Positions 7,873-16,748 of a stretch of DNA of 64,000 bases are shown here, in pieces. The notes under the pieces were generated by a model, which saw only the letters and a list, made by a program, of their open reading frames with translations, ran no database searches and was not told the DNA's origin. Position 1 is the stretch's first letter. Each line of letters begins with the position of its first letter. Made by a program: the position numbers and the translations under genes. The stretch is from Propionibacteriaceae bacterium ZF39 (GTDB taxonomy: Bacteria > Actinomycetota > Actinomycetes > Propionibacteriales > Propionibacteriaceae). The DNA lies in contig CP154795.1 of the NCBI GenBank assembly GCA_039565995.1, forward strand, positions 248,001 through 312,000, written 5' to 3'.

Positions 7873-10800
7873 CTAGAGTTGGCTGATCGATGTTGGTACC
7901 TCGGCCGCGACGTGCATGATGAAACTGCTGACCACTCGACTCAGATCAGAGTCGCGGTCGTATGGGGTGAAGGGGAGGGCGTACTCGTAGGTGTTGCGGG
8001 CCGCGTTGGTGTGGGTGCGGTCCTCGGGGGTGAGGGTGTCGCCCTTCTTGCGCCAGGCCTGCAGGACGGGGGTGGGGACGATGCGGCCGTTGGCGTCGAA
8101 AATGTACTTGTCCTTGTCGTAGCCGCGGAGGACAGCGAACTGGGTGCGGTACACCGTGCAGAGTTCGTCCGCCGTCACCCCCAGCATCAACGCCACCAGC
8201 GCATCGATCTCGACTTGGGCTTGGCGGCGGTCAATGTCGCGGCGCAGCGGGCTTGCTGGCGTCCACTCGGGGCCAACGTCGTTAAGTTCGACCGTCGTGT
8301 GCGGGAGGGACCAGGAGTCGTTGAGGTACGCGGGGTCCCAGCACTCGCGCCAGAGGTCGGCGTAGGCGTCGGTCAGGCAGTTGAGTCGCAGCACTCGTAG
8401 CCGCAGCGCCGGGAGAAGCGGATGGTCGTCGGCTGGCATAGGCATTCGCTCAACCTGAGGAGCGCGGATATCGCCCTTGGGAACCGCCCTGATCATAAAG
8501 TCCGACAACAGGGAACTGCAGACTCCTGCGACCGTCACCAGCTGACGGCCCGAAACTCCGCCGGCGCTGAAGATTCCATCTACGTGGGCGGCGCCCGGCG
8601 GAATGATCGTAGGGATGAAGGTTCGTTCGCCGGTGTTAGCCGCCATCCTGCGCCAAGCGACTCGGTAGTGGTCTCGAGCGGACGTACCGTCCCAGTGGGT
8701 GTAGGCGGCGTCGTAGGTCGCTCGGTCGCCGGCGAGTTTATACGCGGTGACTGGGATCGCGTTGGGGGCGAGGGCTTCCAGATCTATCTCGGACCAGTCA
8801 GTGTTGTGGAGCAGTGTTGGGTTCGGGGTCTTGTAGAACGCGGTTCCCACTCCTAGGTGGGAGCCCTGCAGGATCACGTCTCGCCACGAGCTGGGTGCTC
8901 CCCAGCGTTGTTCAAATCGTCCCTTCTTGCGGTCGATCGACTCGTCCCAGCCTCGTGAAAAGCCGAGGCCGATCTCAGCGATGCGGGGTGTACTGCCGAG
9001 CTTGGTCAGGACCAGTAGAACGTCGGCATTCACGGTGTAGAGCATCCGAGAGCGCCGAACAGCTGTTTGAGGCTCCTCCAGAATGTTTCGCCAGGTCTTC
9101 AAGAGATCATCGGTGACGGTCACGATGCGGTCCAGATGGGGGCGGAGGTCCCAGCCGCCTTCATCGTCCTTCAAGCCTGGTGAAGGCCCTGTGCCGGAGT
9201 GTCGTCGAGAGCGCTCCACGGTCTCTGGGTGATACAAAGACGAGGCTTGTTCGAAACTGGCGAACGGACGAGGGGAACCGTAAACGTTAATGCTGTAGTG
9301 CTTCTGATGCTGGATCTCGAAGAGTTGAAGTTCGTTGATGAACTCCCAGTGGCGGCGTAGTCGTATGTAAACCTCCTCGCGGAGTCCACCTGCTTTCTCG
9401 TCCGTGAAATGGGTATCCAAGTGGATCATTCCAGTCATTCCGACGGCTGAGGAGTTGCGCCAGGTTTGGGCAATGAAGCAGCGGTATGTATCCGGCTGGA
9501 GACCGGCCAGCACTGCGAAAATGCTAGGGCTTCCCATGACCGCTGCCGTTGAGACTTGTTCGATTGATCCGTCGACCACGAGGGACATCGCCTCTGGGTG
9601 GAGCAACGTTTGCTGTTTTCTCGCGGCGCGCAGGGCCTCGCTTGGCTTGTGCGCCAGCATCCACCACGGGTCGGTTTCCGCGAGGAGGGCGTCGACGTCG
9701 CCGCGGGGGCGTACCCACGGCGGATTGCCAACTTGCAGATCAAAGCCGCCGCGACCAAAGACCGTGGCGAAGTCCAGCTCCCAGTGGAAGAACCCCTGAC
9801 GGGCGGCGACGTGGCGTACGGTCGCGAGCCACGGGTGCGCGGACTCGACGTCCGAGACCTTCTTCGCCCCAGCGAAAGCCAGGTCCAATTCCTCGGCCTC
9901 GCCCAATGCGTCCCAGCCGTCGGGGAGCACTTGATCCTGGTTGGCTTTGGCTTTGCGGGATACGCCGAGGATGCCCTCCAGCCCGTCGAGCCACTGGTCG
10001 AGGGTCGGGGGAGCGACCTGATCGGCTTCCTCCACGCTGATCGGCCAGAACCACAGCGCGCACCAGGCGTCCATGATGAGGCGGAGGCGACGGTACGCGC
10101 CATTGGGATCGGCCAGCGACTCCTCGATCTGCTCCCGGGTAACGGCGCCTGGCTTCGAGACGCTCGTTCCTCGCTCCTCAGCCATCCAGAGGGGGATGTC
10201 CCGGCGGGCCTCAGCTTCGGCGATGGTGAGGCGCTTCCAGGCGTACTCCCACAAACGCTCCACCCGCTCGCTCAACGCGACCAACCGATCGACCTGCTGA
10301 CGGATGGGCTTGCGCTTCATCGTCCCCCGCCAGGCACGGACCAGCGCGGTCGACTTGGGCGCGAGCTCCTTGGCCTCCTTCGCCTGGGCGGTCGCACCCC
10401 AGCCCTCGGCGGGCACCAGGAAGTGATGAATCCGACCAGTCACGCCCGAGACTGATCCGCCGGTCTCGGTGGCGGCGACGAGTTCGGTGAGGGGCACGTC
10501 GGTCGGGGGAGTCGTCAGCCACGACTTGTCGTTGAGCTGGGCACGCGAATACACCGCGTGCCGCGCCCCGATCAGCGAGTTGCCGCGGCGCAGACGCATG
10601 CCGAACCACGGCGCCTGCAGACCCTTCGCCATCGTGTCCAGCCACAGCGAGATCTCCGCCAGCTCGACCGCCGTCGCGTTGAGGTCCACGCCATAGACCT
10701 GATGCAGCGCGATCGACGCCTTGATCCGCTGCAGCTCCTGCGGCCGGTCCTCCGGATCGACCTTGACGCCCAACTCTTCCTCGCGGCGGCGAAGGTATTG

Positions 10801-12492
10801 GTCGGCGAGCTGGCGTACCGCCTCGATCGCGAACGCACCCGACCCGAGAGCCGGCTCGCAGACGGACAGCTGGAGGATCTCGGCGGCAGACGTACGCCGA
10901 CCGTCCTGATCGAGCAGTTCCTCCAACGCCTGACCGACGGTGAAGCGGGTGAGGACTTCGGGGGTGTAGTACGACGCCGACTGCTGCCGCTCCCGACCCG
11001 ACAGGCGGAAGACGAACGTGCCCCGGCGGTGAATGACCGGACGCTTTTCGCCGGTTACGTCGTCCTCGACCATCACGAAATGCTCGGCGTCGATGTCGTC
11101 CGCCCGGTCGATCGGCACGACCCACGAGCCCTTCTCCGGGTCACCGTTCTTGGCAACCTCATAGAGATCCTCCGTCGCGAACGAACCCGTGTATGACATC
11201 AGCCCCTCATAGACCGCGCCCAACTGGTTGATGCCCAGCTCGACATAGGAGATGAAGCCGCGTTCCTGCTTCTTCGACTCCTTGCTGAGCAGGAGCTTTC
11301 GGAGGACCTGCTGCAGCGCGGCGTTGGACAGGCCGACCTCGTCGATTCTCTTGGTTGCTTTGGGGAGGAAGAGGTCCGCGCGGAGGGAGTTGAACGTCAG
11401 CTCGTCTTCGGAGGTGTGGCCGCGGTCGACGAGACGGAAGAGCGTGGCGAGGGACTCATAGAAATGCCGGCCCTCCTTGGCCTGCGGCGACGTCAGCTCA
11501 ACGAGGACGAGCTCACGCAGACGGTCGAGCGAATAGCCCTGGTCATATTCCGGCGCGCCGGTCGGGAGCACCTCCAACTCTGGGGACGCCTCGGCGAACA
11601 GGAGGAACAGGATTCGATAGAGGAAGCGCAGCGCCTCCTTGGCGAGATCGTTCGCCTCTGCTGCCGGGAGGGGGGCGAGGCCCTGGGCTTGGCGGCGGCG
11701 TACGACATCGTTGGCGATGATCTCGATCGAGAGCCGTACGCCTTCGCGCAGGTCCTTGCTCACGCCGACCGTGTGCTTGACCGAATCTTCGAGCGTGGAC
11801 GTCCACCAGATCGAGCCATCGGGATCGGGCGCGAGCGAGGCGGCCTCGACGCACGTGAGGGCAGTGTCGATCTCGCCGCCCTTCTTGGTGTCGTTGCGGT
11901 CGGCGACGGTTTGGATGTCGATGGCGAGGCAGCGCGCCTCGGCCCAGCGGCCCTGTTCCGCGACGATCAGCCAGCGGCCGGCGAGTACGAGCGCGAACTC
12001 CGGGGCATCGTCGGCGACAAAGAGCGCGGAGAGGAACCGGGCGGTCGAGGTGTAGTCGGTTTCGCCTATCGTGATGGGGATCGCGAGCGTCGGCTCGTTC
12101 TTGGCGAAAATGTCCGTCGCCGTTTCAATCGGCTTCGCGCGGACAACCACGAACGGGGCGGCGGCGTCGATGCCGGGGGTGGCGTACCGGATCAGCGGGC
12201 CGTCTTCGGTGATCGTCAGTGGCGCGGAGGTGAAGCCGAGGATCGTGAGCAGGCGGTCCTGGATGTCGCGGTTGAGTTCGGGGTCGTATTCCTCGTGCAG
12301 CGACGCGAGGTCGGAACTGAGCTTCGAACGCTCGGCGGTGAACCGGGTGAGCGGGGAGTGGTCCTTGTCCGCATCCCACGCCTTGCGGCGATCCACCACG
12401 TGCTTGCGGAACGTCTGCTTCGTCGCCTCGGACGTGAAGTAGTGCTCCGAAATCCAGTCCTCGACGACCACCAAAGCGTCAGACGCAGCCAT
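7873..12492 (-). CDS. Eco57I-type adenine-specific DNA methyltransferase, DrmMI-like
   Basis: 1539 residues from ATG 12492, with GGGGGAG directly upstream. The SAM-binding motif VCEPALGSGAF lies near residue 545, followed by YGVDLNATAVELAEISLWL (about 625). The catalytic tetrad NPPW is near 922, in the context DLQVGNPPWVRPRGD. The interval of about 370 residues between these motifs is long, as in the large methylases of BREX (PglX) and DISARM (DrmMI). The remaining 600 residues should hold the target recognition part. The first 230 residues are alpha/beta but show no convincing PD-(D/E)xK nuclease triad, so a self-contained type IIG enzyme is less likely. It would methylate adenine in host DNA to mark self. 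A helicase-DUF1998 gene downstream and an SNF2 gene upstream favour DISARM over BREX. Confidence 0.85.
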   Translation of the reverse strand: MAASDALVVVEDWISEHYFTSEATKQTFRKHVVDRRKAWDADKDHSPLTRFTAERSKLSSDLASLHEEYDPELNRDIQDRLLTILGFTSAPLTITEDGPLIRYATPGIDAAAPFVVVRAKPIETATDIFAKNEPTLAIPITIGETDYTSTARFLSALFVADDAPEFALVLAGRWLIVAEQGRWAEARCLAIDIQTVADRNDTKKGGEIDTALTCVEAASLAPDPDGSIWWTSTLEDSVKHTVGVSKDLREGVRLSIEIIANDVVRRRQAQGLAPLPAAEANDLAKEALRFLYRILFLLFAEASPELEVLPTGAPEYDQGYSLDRLRELVLVELTSPQAKEGRHFYESLATLFRLVDRGHTSEDELTFNSLRADLFLPKATKRIDEVGLSNAALQQVLRKLLLSKESKKQERGFISYVELGINQLGAVYEGLMSYTGSFATEDLYEVAKNGDPEKGSWVVPIDRADDIDAEHFVMVEDDVTGEKRPVIHRRGTFVFRLSGRERQQSASYYTPEVLTRFTVGQALEELLDQDGRRTSAAEILQLSVCEPALGSGAFAIEAVRQLADQYLRRREEELGVKVDPEDRPQELQRIKASIALHQVYGVDLNATAVELAEISLWLDTMAKGLQAPWFGMRLRRGNSLIGARHAVYSRAQLNDKSWLTTPPTDVPLTELVAATETGGSVSGVTGRIHHFLVPAEGWGATAQAKEAKELAPKSTALVRAWRGTMKRKPIRQQVDRLVALSERVERLWEYAWKRLTIAEAEARRDIPLWMAEERGTSVSKPGAVTREQIEESLADPNGAYRRLRLIMDAWCALWFWPISVEEADQVAPPTLDQWLDGLEGILGVSRKAKANQDQVLPDGWDALGEAEELDLAFAGAKKVSDVESAHPWLATVRHVAARQGFFHWELDFATVFGRGGFDLQVGNPPWVRPRGDVDALLAETDPWWMLAHKPSEALRAARKQQTLLHPEAMSLVVDGSIEQVSTAAVMGSPSIFAVLAGLQPDTYRCFIAQTWRNSSAVGMTGMIHLDTHFTDEKAGGLREEVYIRLRRHWEFINELQLFEIQHQKHYSINVYGSPRPFASFEQASSLYHPETVERSRRHSGTGPSPGLKDDEGGWDLRPHLDRIVTVTDDLLKTWRNILEEPQTAVRRSRMLYTVNADVLLVLTKLGSTPRIAEIGLGFSRGWDESIDRKKGRFEQRWGAPSSWRDVILQGSHLGVGTAFYKTPNPTLLHNTDWSEIDLEALAPNAIPVTAYKLAGDRATYDAAYTHWDGTSARDHYRVAWRRMAANTGERTFIPTIIPPGAAHVDGIFSAGGVSGRQLVTVAGVCSSLLSDFMIRAVPKGDIRAPQVERMPMPADDHPLLPALRLRVLRLNCLTDAYADLWRECWDPAYLNDSWSLPHTTVELNDVGPEWTPASPLRRDIDRRQAQVEIDALVALMLGVTADELCTVYRTQFAVLRGYDKDKYIFDANGRIVPTPVLQAWRKKGDTLTPEDRTHTNAARNTYEYALPFTPYDRDSDLSRVVSSFIMHVAAEVPTSISQL
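10151..10183. repeat. 33-bp REP-like repeat inside the methyltransferase gene
   Basis: GGCTTCGAGACGCTCG then TTCCTCGCTCCTCAGCC. It is identical, inverted, to 4616-4648. On the coding strand it reads MAEERGTSVSKP in frame, near residue 773, inside the long insertion between the SAM motif and NPPW. Confidence 0.8.
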
Positions 12493-12577
12493 CACTCCCC
12501 CTTGTGGCCCTGAGCCTTTGATCTTTCCAGATGGAGTTTCCGGCGACTTGTGAGGTCTCGGGTCAGGCCAGTCGGTC

Positions 12578-12991
12578 CTAGAACGGTCCAGTTAGCCGCT
12601 CGACAGGTTGTCCGGTGACGTTCGCGATCAACTCGAAGTCCTTGTCCACGTGCAGGACGGTGAGATCGGCGACCTCCGCGACGGCGGCGATCAACAGATC
12701 CGGCACGCCCGGAGCGCGGTGCTCGCCGCGCTCCATCAGGAGTTGTTGGACCTCAAGGGCGCGATCTTCCATGCTTGGGGTCAGGTATTCCACCATCAGG
12801 AGAGCCAAAGGTGCCGACCTGATCGCTTGCGCCCACGCATCGGCCTTGGTGGCGGAGAACCCGAGTTCCAACAGCGTCACGTTGGTGACGTAGACAAGCC
12901 CGCGGTTGATCCGCGTCAGCCACTCCGCGAAGTCGGGTGAGGCGCCCAGTCGTGCGTACGCAGACTTGTCAATCAGCCAGCCGCGACTCAC
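12578..12991 (-). CDS. PIN-domain ribonuclease toxin, VapC-like
   Basis: 137 residues starting at GTG 12991. PIN-domain features can be followed in order: an N-terminal Asp ([10 protein letters not shown]8), a Glu in [16 protein letters not shown] (about 42), an Asp in [29 protein letters not shown] (about 97), and the Asp of HVDKDF (about 114-116). These are the usual acidic metal-binding positions of VapC RNases. Its start overlaps the stop of the upstream antitoxin-like gene in a GTGA, the usual arrangement for a translationally coupled toxin-antitoxin pair. It lies 86 bp upstream of the methyltransferase gene on the same strand. Confidence 0.85.
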   Translation of the reverse strand: MSRGWLIDKSAYARLGASPDFAEWLTRINRGLVYVTNVTLLELGFSATKADAWAQAIRSAPLALLMVEYLTPSMEDRALEVQQLLMERGEHRAPGVPDLLIAAVAEVADLTVLHVDKDFELIANVTGQPVERLTGPF

Positions 12992-13212
12992 GACCAGGCC
13001 TGACGCATGACCTCATCGGACTCGAGGTCAGTCAGGGCCTCCAGGGACTTCCGGTAGTCCTCAGCGGTCGCTGCCCGCACCGTGCGGTGTCGGGCAATTC
13101 GGTTCATCTCGCGCCGCAGAAAAGCATTCCGTGACAGCCCCAACCGCGCGGCCTCCGCATCGATTCTCTGCACATCATCATCCGGGACGCCGCGGATCAG
13201 AACGTCGGTCAT
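12988..13212 (-). CDS. Ribbon-helix-helix antitoxin, VapB-like
   Basis: 74 residues. The N-terminus [20 protein letters not shown] plus [19 protein letters not shown] is a typical ribbon-helix-helix DNA-binding fold (beta strand, then two helices). The C-terminal 25 residues are acidic and probably neutralise the adjoining PIN toxin. The stop overlaps the toxin's GTG start. A perfect 11-bp inverted repeat lies just upstream of the start, as expected for autorepression by the toxin-antitoxin complex. Confidence 0.85.
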   Translation of the reverse strand: MTDVLIRGVPDDDVQRIDAEAARLGLSRNAFLRREMNRIARHRTVRAATAEDYRKSLEALTDLESDEVMRQAWS

Positions 13213-13219
13213 GGCTACC

Positions 13220-13247
13220 TCCTTGATATCGATGATGATATCAAGGA
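13220..13247. promoter_or_regulatory. Perfect inverted repeat upstream of vapB-like gene, probable autoregulatory operator
   Basis: TCCTTGATATC, then GATGAT, then GATATCAAGGA: 11-bp arms, 6-bp spacer. It starts 8 bp before the antitoxin ATG (13212), where the promoter and leader must be. It also lies about 23 bp from the divergent winged-helix gene, so it could control both. Confidence 0.75.
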
Positions 13248-13269
13248 CATCGGTTGCGACGCGTCCACA

Positions 13270-13491
13270 GTGATGGCTGACCGCCTTCCTGTAGGTGCTG
13301 AGGACCTGCTCGAAGCATTGCGGACGGCCGGGCGTCCCCTTGGGACCGGTGAGGTGATGGAGATCGTCCGTCGATCCCGTCCGTGGGTGCGAGGGGCGCT
13401 GGAGGCGCTGCGAGCTGAAGGCCAGGTGGAATGGCGAGGCAGATCGCCTTCGGATCCACGGGCGACGTGGTCGCTGCCTGGCATGCCCTAA
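13270..13491 (+). CDS. Small winged-helix-like DNA-binding protein
   Basis: 73 residues from GTG 13270; ATG 13273 is equally possible. The sequence reads as helix, helix-turn-helix, wing: LLEALRTAGRPLGTGEVMEI, then RRSRPWVRGALEALRAEGQV, then EWRGRSPSDPRATWSLPG. This fits a MarR/ArsR-type winged helix without a ligand domain. It is divergent from the VapB-like gene and shares its operator region. The function is unknown; an accessory regulator of the toxin cluster is an inference. Confidence 0.5.
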   Translation: MMADRLPVGAEDLLEALRTAGRPLGTGEVMEIVRRSRPWVRGALEALRAEGQVEWRGRSPSDPRATWSLPGMP

Positions 13492-13495
13492 GCAA

Positions 13496-13652
13496 CCCTA
13501 AACGGTTTAGAGTAGTTGAGGGTGATGGTTGCGAGCTGGGGGAGGGTGCTGCACCCGTTCAGCGTGAGTCGGGGGTCTGTTGGGCGCCTAGGGGCTTCGC
13601 CACTGCCGAGCTACTCTCAACTACCCTAAACACGCTTTAGGGTAGTTGAGGG
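13496..13652. repeat. Repeated TTTAGrGTAGTTGAGGG motif with a 15-bp perfect hairpin
   Basis: This convergent gap between the winged-helix gene and hipA (208 bp, no gene) holds two direct copies of CCCTAAA...TTTAGrGTAGTTGAGGG at 13496-13522 and 13624-13652. A third, inverted copy at 13611-13630 makes a perfect hairpin with the second: arms 13616-13630 (CTCAACTACCCTAAA) and 13636-13650, 5-bp loop. It could be a terminator for the two converging genes, a regulator-binding cluster or a recombination scar. Confidence 0.6.
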
Positions 13653-13699
13653 CTTGAGGGCGATAGGTGGCAGCGTTGCGCGCGACCGTGCACACTCGC

Positions 13700-14980
13700 C
13701 TAGGCGGTCGATGCCTGATCACCCGTCACCACGCAGTGATGCTCAATCGCAGGCAGGAACCGTTCGGCCAACTGGTCCGCGGCTCGCGTACCCACTTCGG
13801 CCAGCGCTCCCGAGACCGCGCCCGGCAGTGCGGCCGCGATTCCTGCGACGCGGGATAAGCCCCAGTCTGGATCCACCCCGCACGTGGCGAAGAGCTTCAG
13901 CCAGTGCGACCGTTGCACGAAACCAAACCGCCGTTCTCCGCCGATGTTCATGGCGACTTCCCGCATAACCAGCCTCCCGCCCTGCTGATCCGCGACGCGA
14001 TAGGGCAGCGCGCTGGCCACGTCATAGAGAGGCGCCAGCACAGCTCGGCCCCCTGGCAGGAGAAGGATCGAATAGTTGCGTGCGTGGCCGTCAGGTGCGC
14101 CCAGCGCATAGTTCGCGATCAGTGCCTCGACGAATCGCTGGTTGCTTTCCTCGCCCACCTGGCTGCGGAGCAACTGCGAGATCATCTGCACGGTCGGGCC
14201 TCCACGCCGCTCATAGGCGCTGACCTGTGCCAGCCCCTGACAGAGATCCTCCTGGTGAAGCCGACGAATAGTCCCGTCGGTGCCGTGCAGCCGATCGAAC
14301 CGCTCCACGAGGATTGCCGGTCGATCGTCGAACTCGCGGTATTCACTCCGCACCGTCTCCATGCCGATCTGCCGGAGCGCGCTGAGACATACGTGCTCAT
14401 TGAGAGCCTGGAGGCGTACGCCCGGGGCGCCTTCTTTGACCACATGTGTCGAGGCGACGCCACCGAGCGGGCGATACCAGGCGTCACCCCGACGAGTCAG
14501 CGTGAACTTGGACTGCGCGCCGCCCAGGCTCCAGGACTCGTCGCCGGGAATGATCCAGTTGTCCCCGGCTTCCGCCATCACGGCCAACCGGTCGGCAATC
14601 GCGTCGTCACTCATGGGTCGGAGATCGCCGCCCCGCTCGATCAAGGCCGACTCCTCCCCGGGTTGGCAGAGGCGTACCGCCCCCGGGCAATCCAGCCCCA
14701 CCTCAGCCAGCAGGCCCAACAGGTCGGTGGGGCGTACGCCGGCCCGCCGCGCAATCGTCGTCCGAGCCTGCTCGTTGGCCGGGAGAATCCCCTGCAGCCA
14801 GGCCTGGGTGACGCGCTGTGTCTGAGGCGCTGGAGAGGATCGGAAGGACAGGGAGACCGGGATGAACTCCTCGTTTGCGAGGTATTCCGGGTCGTAGCTG
14901 AACCGGCTGGGCCCATCCGCTCGTGTCACGTGCCCCACTCTTGTGTGGTCCAAGAAGACGCTCAGCGTGGACACGCTCAT
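13700..14980 (-). CDS. hipA: HipA-family serine/threonine kinase toxin
   Basis: 426 residues, the usual HipA length. Order of parts: N-terminal subdomain (HipA_N, about 1-110) with RFSYDPEYL, the activation-type stretch WSLGGAQSKFTL near 150, the NEHVCLSALRQIGM helix near 190, ILVERFDR near 222, and the catalytic core with NYALGAPDGHARNYSIL (about 290, the HxD/GxxDxHxxN motif) and LAPLYDVASALPY (the DFG-like metal site). HipA kinases phosphorylate glutamyl-tRNA synthetase or related targets and slow growth. The start overlaps the stop of hipB by 4 bases. In E. coli this pair gives persistence; its place inside a defence-rich region suggests a guard or addiction role. Confidence 0.9.
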   Translation of the reverse strand: MSVSTLSVFLDHTRVGHVTRADGPSRFSYDPEYLANEEFIPVSLSFRSSPAPQTQRVTQAWLQGILPANEQARTTIARRAGVRPTDLLGLLAEVGLDCPGAVRLCQPGEESALIERGGDLRPMSDDAIADRLAVMAEAGDNWIIPGDESWSLGGAQSKFTLTRRGDAWYRPLGGVASTHVVKEGAPGVRLQALNEHVCLSALRQIGMETVRSEYREFDDRPAILVERFDRLHGTDGTIRRLHQEDLCQGLAQVSAYERRGGPTVQMISQLLRSQVGEESNQRFVEALIANYALGAPDGHARNYSILLLPGGRAVLAPLYDVASALPYRVADQQGGRLVMREVAMNIGGERRFGFVQRSHWLKLFATCGVDPDWGLSRVAGIAAALPGAVSGALAEVGTRAADQLAERFLPAIEHHCVVTGDQASTA

Positions 14981-15243
14981 GCCCAGTCCTCCCCGAGAAC
15001 CTCTGCGAGGGTGGGCTCCTTGACGTGCGGGCGCGGCACGAGGGCGAAGTCCAGACCAAGCGCGCGCAGGACGTCGATCACCTTGCCGAGTTCTGCCGTG
15101 TCGTGCCCCTGCTCGACTCGCACGAGCCAGCGGCGCGACACGAATGCCTTCGCGCAGAGTTCGCCCTGGGTAAGGCCGGCCGCTTCCCGGGCGTCCCGGA
15201 TTGCCCTGCCCAACTCCAATGGGGTGCGTACTCGCTCGTCCAT
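14977..15243 (-). CDS. hipB: HipB-family Xre-type antitoxin and repressor
   Basis: 88 residues. A Cro/C1-type helix-turn-helix covers about residues 8-60 (LGRAIRDAREAAGLTQGELC, then FVSRRWLVRVEQG). The C-terminal tail (FALVPRPHVKEPTLAEVLG) would contact HipA. Translationally coupled to hipA by a 4-base overlap. Two related 16-bp sites in inverted orientation lie 17-58 bp upstream of its start and are likely its operators. Confidence 0.88.
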   Translation of the reverse strand: MDERVRTPLELGRAIRDAREAAGLTQGELCAKAFVSRRWLVRVEQGHDTAELGKVIDVLRALGLDFALVPRPHVKEPTLAEVLGEDWA

Positions 15244-15259
15244 GCCGCCTCGATCACTT

Positions 15260-15301
15260 GTGCGCGTTCGTACACATTATGCGATGTGCGCGAACGTGCA
15301 C
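15260..15301. promoter_or_regulatory. Paired inverted sites upstream of hipB, probable HipB operators
   Basis: GTGCGCGTTCGTACAC (15260-15275) and GTGCGCGAACGTGCAC (15286-15301) are reverse complements of each other at 13 of 16 positions. A -10-like TAATGT on the minus strand lies in the 10-bp spacer, so binding would block the promoter. Confidence 0.6.
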
Positions 15302-15406
15302 AGCCCTTGCGCCTCAGACTTCTTCTCGCCCTGAACTATTTCATTTGCCTATGGCTCCATAGTCATTAGCTTCGGGGTGTCAGTCACGTCGATACAGGGA
15401 GAACCA

Positions 15407-16735
15407 GTGCCCAAGTTTGCACAGCCGGCCGAAACGCTCGAGCGGGCGTACGCCTTCGACACCCTCCAACTCCATGCCGGCCACATCATCGATGGCGACG
15501 TGCATGCGCGGGCGGTGCCGATCTATCAGACGACGTCCTATGTCTATCCGGATGTCGAGCAGGCCAGGGCGATCTGCAATGTGGACGTGTTCGGGCATTC
15601 CTATAGTCGCGTGTCCAACCCCACCACCGAGGTGCTGGAGAACCGCATCGCCGCCCTTGAAGGCGGCACCGGGGCGTTGGCGCTGGCGTCGGGATCAGCG
15701 GCAACGGCGTACGCGATTCTCAACCTCACCCACACCGGCGACAACATCGTCGCCGGCAAGACCCTCTATGGCGGCACCCACAACCTGTTCAAGACAACGC
15801 TGCCGCGCCATGGTGTGCGCACCACATTGGTCGATGCCGGTGACCCCGACGCCTACAAGGCGGCGATCGACGACAACACCAAGGCGATCTTCATCGAGGC
15901 AATCGGCAACCCCGATATCAATATCGTCGATGTCGAGGCGGTGGCAGAGGTGGCGAGCGATGCGGGGATTCCCCTGATCGTGGACAACACTTTTGGCACG
16001 CCCTATCTGTTTCGTCCGTTCGATCACGGCGCCAACATCTCGGTGCATTCGGCGACGAAGTTCATCGGTGGGCACGGCACGACGATCGGCGGGCTGATCG
16101 TCGACGGCGGCAACTTCGATTGGGGCAACGGCAAGTTCCCGGATTTCACCACCCCCGATCCGAGCTACAACGGATTTGTGCACTGGGAGAAATGGGGCGA
16201 CGTGCCGGGCGTGGGCAACATCGCCTTCGTGGTCAAAGCGCGGCTGCACTATCTCCGGGATGTGGGCGCAGCACTCAGCCCCTTCAATGCCTTCCTGTTG
16301 CTCCAAGGATTGGAGACGCTGTCCCTGCGCCTTGAGCGTCAGGTCGCGAGTGCCCAGGCGGTTGCCGAGCACCTGGCCGCGCATGAGCAGGTTTCTTGGG
16401 TGAACTATCCGGGACTCGCGGACAACAAATACCACGAGCTGGCCAAGAAATATTTCCCGAAAGGGCCCGGTGCGATTCTCACGTTTGGCGTGCACGGTGG
16501 TCGCGAGCGTGCCGAGCGCACGATCGAAGCGCTCAAGGTGTTCAGTTTCCTCGCCAATGTGGGTGACTCGAAGTCGCTCGTAGTGCATCCCGCGACCGTC
16601 ACGCACGGGCAGTTGAGCGAAGATGAGCAGCGGGCGGCCGGCGTCCGCCCCGAGCAACTCCGCCTTTCGGTGGGGACCGAGGATCTCGGCGATCTGCTGT
16701 GGGATCTCGATCAGGCGCTGGCCGCGACGAGTTAG
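15407..16735 (+). CDS. metY: O-acetylhomoserine (thiol)-lyase, PLP-dependent
   Basis: 442 residues from GTG 15407, chosen for GGGAG 5-9 bases upstream; a GTG 30 bases earlier has no such site. It belongs to the Cys/Met metabolism PLP family: YSRVSNPTTEVLE near 75, ALASGSAATAYAILN, DNTFGTPYLFRPFDHGA, and SATKFIGGHGT with the PLP Schiff-base Lys at about 218. The length of about 440 and the internal insertion fit MetY rather than MetB/CGS (about 390). It makes homocysteine from O-acetylhomoserine and sulfide. The downstream oxygenase gene starts 13 bp after its stop, so they form a two-gene operon. It separates hipBA from the SNF2 gene. Confidence 0.93.
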   Translation: MPKFAQPAETLERAYAFDTLQLHAGHIIDGDVHARAVPIYQTTSYVYPDVEQARAICNVDVFGHSYSRVSNPTTEVLENRIAALEGGTGALALASGSAATAYAILNLTHTGDNIVAGKTLYGGTHNLFKTTLPRHGVRTTLVDAGDPDAYKAAIDDNTKAIFIEAIGNPDINIVDVEAVAEVASDAGIPLIVDNTFGTPYLFRPFDHGANISVHSATKFIGGHGTTIGGLIVDGGNFDWGNGKFPDFTTPDPSYNGFVHWEKWGDVPGVGNIAFVVKARLHYLRDVGAALSPFNAFLLLQGLETLSLRLERQVASAQAVAEHLAAHEQVSWVNYPGLADNKYHELAKKYFPKGPGAILTFGVHGGRERAERTIEALKVFSFLANVGDSKSLVVHPATVTHGQLSEDEQRAAGVRPEQLRLSVGTEDLGDLLWDLDQALAATS

Positions 16736-16748
16736 CAGGGAGAGAACG

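Noticed and set aside
7873-12492. BREX PglX as an alternative name for the methyltransferase
   Set aside because: No pglZ, brxC, brxL or brxA/B gene in the window; DUF1998 helicase and SNF2 partners point to DISARM. Not excluded if BREX genes lie outside.
7873-12492. Type IIG restriction-modification fusion
   Set aside because: No convincing PD-(D/E)xK motif in the N-terminal 230 residues; the N-terminal domain could still be a diverged nuclease.
11416-12513. Plus-strand open frame of 365 codons in the methyltransferase
   Set aside because: Antisense shadow of the N-terminal methyltransferase region, which has a proper start and binding site.
15302-15406. SAM-type riboswitch ahead of metY
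   Set aside because: The leader is only about 100 bp and I can find no S-box or SAM-II helices; the palindromic CTATGG-CT-CCATAG at 15349-15362 is too short.
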